Source: Bordetella parapertussis
GTDB lineage: Bacteria > Pseudomonadota > Gammaproteobacteria > Burkholderiales > Burkholderiaceae_B
Direction of reading: 5' to 3'
Assembly (NCBI GenBank): GCA_945862495.1
Contig: CAMAYM010000032.1
Location: 1-25,320, forward strand
Length of the DNA: 25,320 nt
The position numbers were made by a program, and so were the translations under genes. The notes beneath the pieces were generated by a model. The model was not told where the DNA came from and made no database searches. It worked only from the letters and a program-made list of their open reading frames with translations. Shown piece by piece: positions 24,819 to 25,320 of this stretch. Within the stretch, counting starts at the first letter, position 1. Every line of letters starts with the position of its first letter.

Positions 24819-25320
24819 ATATTTCTCCCGTCAGACTTACTGTTAACGTACTTCGACTAATGCCCTGCCCGACTGGCGCATCTAACTCAAGTTGTAATCC
24901 GCGCCAACGGACAGGGATAGGCAGCCCTTTTAATGCAGACAATGAACGCAAAGGCCCCTTGATCGCAATGTGTCTTCGCGTCAGTGGCTTTAATTGAGGA
25001 GGACGCGCTAGGGGTATGCCTTCTCTACCGAGCGGTGCGGTCATTGAAATAAGTGATCCTGCTCCGATTTGGATAGAATCAAAGAGTGGTGCCACACTTT
25101 GCAAATAACTGATCCATTTTTTTAGAGGTGTCGTAACTGCAACTGGTTTAAACGCGGTTGCAGCACTTGCAACATGCCAGCGTAATACACCATGCTCAAG
25201 ATCCGTAAACTCTGACACCCAGCCTTCAGGTTTTGCTGTATCAAGGTGCTCGCTTAAGGCAAGCCTTTTGACGCGTTGATAGCGTGCAGCGCAATGCCAA
25301 TCCATACGAAAAGGTTCACA
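24802..25320 (-). CDS. pilO: PilO-like pilin accessory protein, C-terminal part (runs off the window)
   Basis: The reading frame is open to the window edge; codons before the internal ATG at 25305 (Cys-Glu-Pro-Phe-Arg) contain no stop, so the true start lies outside. The visible ~172 residues are a soluble-looking domain (LKKWISYLQSVAPLFDSIQIG, in part, and LPIPVRWRGLQLELDAP) without a membrane segment. Identification as the C-terminus of an R64-type PilO rests on position directly before pilP and pilQ and on weak resemblance. It would be an inner-membrane component whose anchor is upstream of the edge. Confidence 0.6.
   Translation of the reverse strand, partial: CEPFRMDWHCAARYQRVKRLALSEHLDTAKPEGWVSEFTDLEHGVLRWHVASAATAFKPVAVTTPLKKWISYLQSVAPLFDSIQIGAGSLISMTAPLGREGIPLARPPQLKPLTRRHIAIKGPLRSLSALKGLPIPVRWRGLQLELDAPVGQGISRSTLTVSLTGEIFETTE

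Noticed and set aside
1..25320. CRISPR arrays, tRNA/rRNA genes, insertion sequences or phage attachment sites
   Set aside because: No regularly spaced repeats, no tRNA-like cloverleaf in the short gaps, no transposase or integrase frames, and no IS-like terminal repeats were seen.

Overview
The window reads as a chromosomal segment of a betaproteobacterium, most likely order Burkholderiales and probably family Alcaligenaceae. This rests on gene order (the hfq-hflX-hflK-hflC block joined to a der-bamB-yfgM-hisS-ispG-rodZ-rlmN-ndk block) and on the look of the proteins; it is a judgement from memory, not a database result. The window is almost fully coding. Every gene except valS is on the minus strand, and no gap exceeds 150 bp.

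Region 1 (1-12,000, minus strand) is a tightly packed housekeeping run. In transcription order it is ndk, rlmN, a short rodZ-like gene, ispG, hisS, yfgM, bamB, der, hisC, hfq, hflX, hflK and hflC. Most junctions overlap or abut, several as ATGA, so long polycistronic transcription is likely. The only sizeable internal gap is 145 bp upstream of hfq and holds inverted repeats. The run covers nucleotide balance, rRNA/tRNA methylation, isoprenoid precursors, tRNA charging, outer-membrane assembly, ribosome biogenesis, histidine synthesis, RNA chaperoning and FtsH protease control. At the left edge hflC carries an in-frame TAG at codon 30.

Region 2 (12,000-19,800) is a translation block. valS (plus) is divergent from ndk and convergent with trmD, and an intrinsic terminator is shared with the 3' end of trmD. 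The minus-strand genes alaS, a tusA-like gene, rpsP, rimM and trmD follow. rpsP has a clear extended -10 promoter. rimM carries a 12-bp tandem repeat coding for SPAT-like units. The alaS leader is unusual: a consensus -10, a 10-bp palindrome over the expected transcription start and a complete intrinsic-terminator hairpin all lie upstream of the alaS start codon.

Region 3 (19,801-25,320, minus strand) is the distal part of a type IVb pilus operon of the R64 thin-pilus type, in the order pilO (cut by the window edge), pilP, pilQ (ATPase), pilR (inner-membrane platform), pilS (major prepilin), pilV (shufflon-type tip pilin). It lacks pilT and pilU between pilS and pilV, and shows no shufflon cassettes or recombinase gene, so the tip protein looks fixed. 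The operon ends at the terminator that also lies in the alaS leader. I see no wholly unknown system; the least explained signals are the alaS leader, the hflC nonsense codon, the rimM repeat and the stripped-down pilus cluster.
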